Source of the DNA: Lentibacter sp. XHP0401
GTDB lineage: Bacteria > Pseudomonadota > Alphaproteobacteria > Rhodobacterales > Rhodobacteraceae
DNA: 64,000 nucleotides
Assembly (NCBI RefSeq): GCF_025751535.1
Contig: NZ_JAOWLC010000013.1
Coordinates: 62,001-126,000 of the forward strand
Direction of reading: 5' to 3'
Shown here: positions 62,773-64,000 of the stretch, one piece after another
How positions within the stretch are numbered: position 1 is the first letter of the stretch
How the letters are laid out: every line of letters begins with the position of its first letter
Made by a program: the position numbers and the translations under genes
The notes under the pieces: generated by a model
What the model saw: the letters and a program-made list of their open reading frames with translations, nothing else
Told to the model about the DNA's origin: nothing
The model's database searches: none

Positions 62773-63696
62773 TCAGAACTGCACATCTGAAACTTCAAGC
62801 TGTGTTACATCAAAATTGTGCTCTAACTGTGCAACAGAAGTCCCGATCGAAACAAAGCGTGCAGCGTCCATTTCTTCAGCAAACCAAAGCGCCAGCTTAA
62901 GCGAATCTTGTTCCCCTGTGGCGGGGCCATCAACCGCATCAAGCACCATTTTGGAAGGAGCCCAGACGCTGATTTGACCGTTTTTTAGCGCCCATTCAAG
63001 CTCAGTGCGTGTTTCTACAACCACGCAACGCTTGTCACGCCCCGCAAGAACCCAGGCATTTTGTTCAATCGCCAGCAGATCGATCCGCCGCTGCGCCAAT
63101 ACTGATTTTGATTGGGGCGCAACTGTATCGGCGGCTCCCAAACAAATCAAAGCGGGAAGGCCAGTATCGACAATCTGGTCAATCCACGTTTTCAGATGAG
63201 GGGCGTTAATCGCCTGATTAGACAGGAATAAGACCAACGGATGCGGCCGGTCCTCATCGTCATGTGATCCTGTTTCTTCAGGTGCGGAGCGCACGATTTC
63301 AACACCCAATGCACCTGGCCCACGATCAAGTTTTTCAATACGCACAAAGGCCCGCACGGCTTGTGGTTCCCAAAGTATGCGTTCTGCGATCCGTGCAGCC
63401 AATGTTTCTAGTAGATTCAAGCGCTCTTCCCCAAGCGCAATGGCAATGGCCTCGGTTACTTTGTCATAAGAGAGAATCTTATCGACATCATCATCCACTG
63501 CCCCACACAACGGGCGAACCTCGACGACAATGTTAAAACATATCCGTTGCATCTTCCCACGCTCAGCCTGAAAAGCGCCGATCTCAACTTCGACGATATG
63601 GTCACGCACAGAAATACGGTCCAAAGGGCTTGCCTGTGAAGTGGCCCGAGAACGCGCATCAGGATGATCAAAAGCTTGTGTAATTTCGCAACTCAT
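62773..63696 (-). CDS. folB: Dihydroneopterin aldolase with C-terminal extension
   Basis: 307 residues from MSCEITQAFD. FolB enzymes are normally about 120 residues; that part is residues about 26-145 (SVRDHIVEVEIGAFQAERGKMQR, and RIEKLDRGPGALGVEIVR with the catalytic Lys). A second region of about 150 residues follows (HPLVLFLSNQAINAPHLKTWIDQ, ...WALKNGQISVWAPSKMV) that I do not recognise. FolB releases glycolaldehyde in folate synthesis. It is upstream of folP with a 39-base gap. Confidence 0.88.
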   Translation of the reverse strand: MSCEITQAFDHPDARSRATSQASPLDRISVRDHIVEVEIGAFQAERGKMQRICFNIVVEVRPLCGAVDDDVDKILSYDKVTEAIAIALGEERLNLLETLAARIAERILWEPQAVRAFVRIEKLDRGPGALGVEIVRSAPEETGSHDDEDRPHPLVLFLSNQAINAPHLKTWIDQIVDTGLPALICLGAADTVAPQSKSVLAQRRIDLLAIEQNAWVLAGRDKRCVVVETRTELEWALKNGQISVWAPSKMVLDAVDGPATGEQDSLKLALWFAEEMDAARFVSIGTSVAQLEHNFDVTQLEVSDVQF

Positions 63697-63791
63697 GGTG
63701 CAGGGCCCTCCATACTCGAACATCTACGGCCTACACACTCAATGGCCCTAAGGTAAACCCCACACCAAATAGTCAGTGTAAAAACTAGTGC

Positions 63792-64000
63792 TCAATTACT
63801 CGATAGCCGTGTCGGCTGTCTGTAGAAATGATGGTAACCGATCGTCGCGGTGCGAGGAAATTTGCTTGCCCATCGAGGAGAAACAGCTTTGGTGTGATAA
63901 TGTGTTGCGCCCTTGGTGAGTGGGCGCTTTGTATTCTTCATGGTAATTTTTGCTATCTTACCGACACGCTCAAAGGCGCGAGGTTCGGCTATCACCTCAG
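63792..64000 (-). CDS. C-terminal part of a SleB-like cell wall hydrolase
   Basis: The last 68 residues of a frame entering from the right edge. EVIAEPRAFERVGKIA, TKGATHYHTKAVSPRWASKF and the ending HHFYR match the C-terminus of the hydrolase_2 (SleB-type) domain of Roseobacter cell-wall hydrolases. The catalytic part would lie beyond the window. Confidence 0.75.
   Translation of the reverse strand, partial: EVIAEPRAFERVGKIAKITMKNTKRPLTKGATHYHTKAVSPRWASKFPRTATIGYHHFYRQPTRLSSN

Overview
The window reads as a chromosomal segment of a marine alphaproteobacterium of the Rhodobacteraceae (Roseobacter group). The evidence is the fabA-fabB-fabI and folB-folP-glmM clusters, an Irr-type iron regulator, an NDUFS4-like complex I subunit, and a SAM/SAH-type riboswitch in front of metK, a class described from Rhodobacterales. 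No organism name can be fixed from the sequence alone.

Layout. 1-17 kb is core genome: ybeY-ybeX-lnt, riboswitch-metK, trmB, fabA/(nuclease)/fabB/fabI, irr, a quinone oxidoreductase, sodB, an MFS transporter, a small catabolic cluster (zinc alcohol dehydrogenase, a gamma-butyrobetaine-hydroxylase-like protein lacking its iron ligands, an enolase-superfamily enzyme), an ArsR-type regulator and tRNA-Arg(UCU). 17.3-41.9 kb is a mobile defence island and its flank. 41.9-64 kb returns to core genome: ndufS4, uvrB, carA, a GT2 enzyme, an aminotransferase, two Lrp regulators, ilvC, an EamA transporter, glmM, folP, folB and the end of a SleB-like hydrolase.

The island is a Tn7-like transposon whose boundaries can be read to the base: 18468-41902 (23,435 bp), 25-bp terminal inverted repeats matching at 24 of 25 positions, and a 5-bp target duplication (ACAGC). 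It sits a few bases past the stop codon of ndufS4. Transposition genes run leftward as tnsA-tniA(tnsB)-tniB(tnsC)-tniQ; tniQ is broken by one in-frame TGA just before its zinc-binding CPxC motif. Cargo is a type I restriction-modification locus with a DUF262/DUF1524 nuclease gene between hsdS and hsdR, an unknown gene, a HamA/HamB pair (Hachiman-type defence) and an IS1182-like insertion sequence.

The most unusual point is that the element carries, against its right end, a second diverged copy of the MYG1-family gene and upstream spacer that lie outside its left end. The two copies are direct repeats exactly 23,418 bp apart. Homologous recombination between them would delete the whole island and leave one MYG1 gene plus a 25-bp transposon-end scar. 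A transposon with an apparently disabled target selector thus has a built-in non-transpositional exit.
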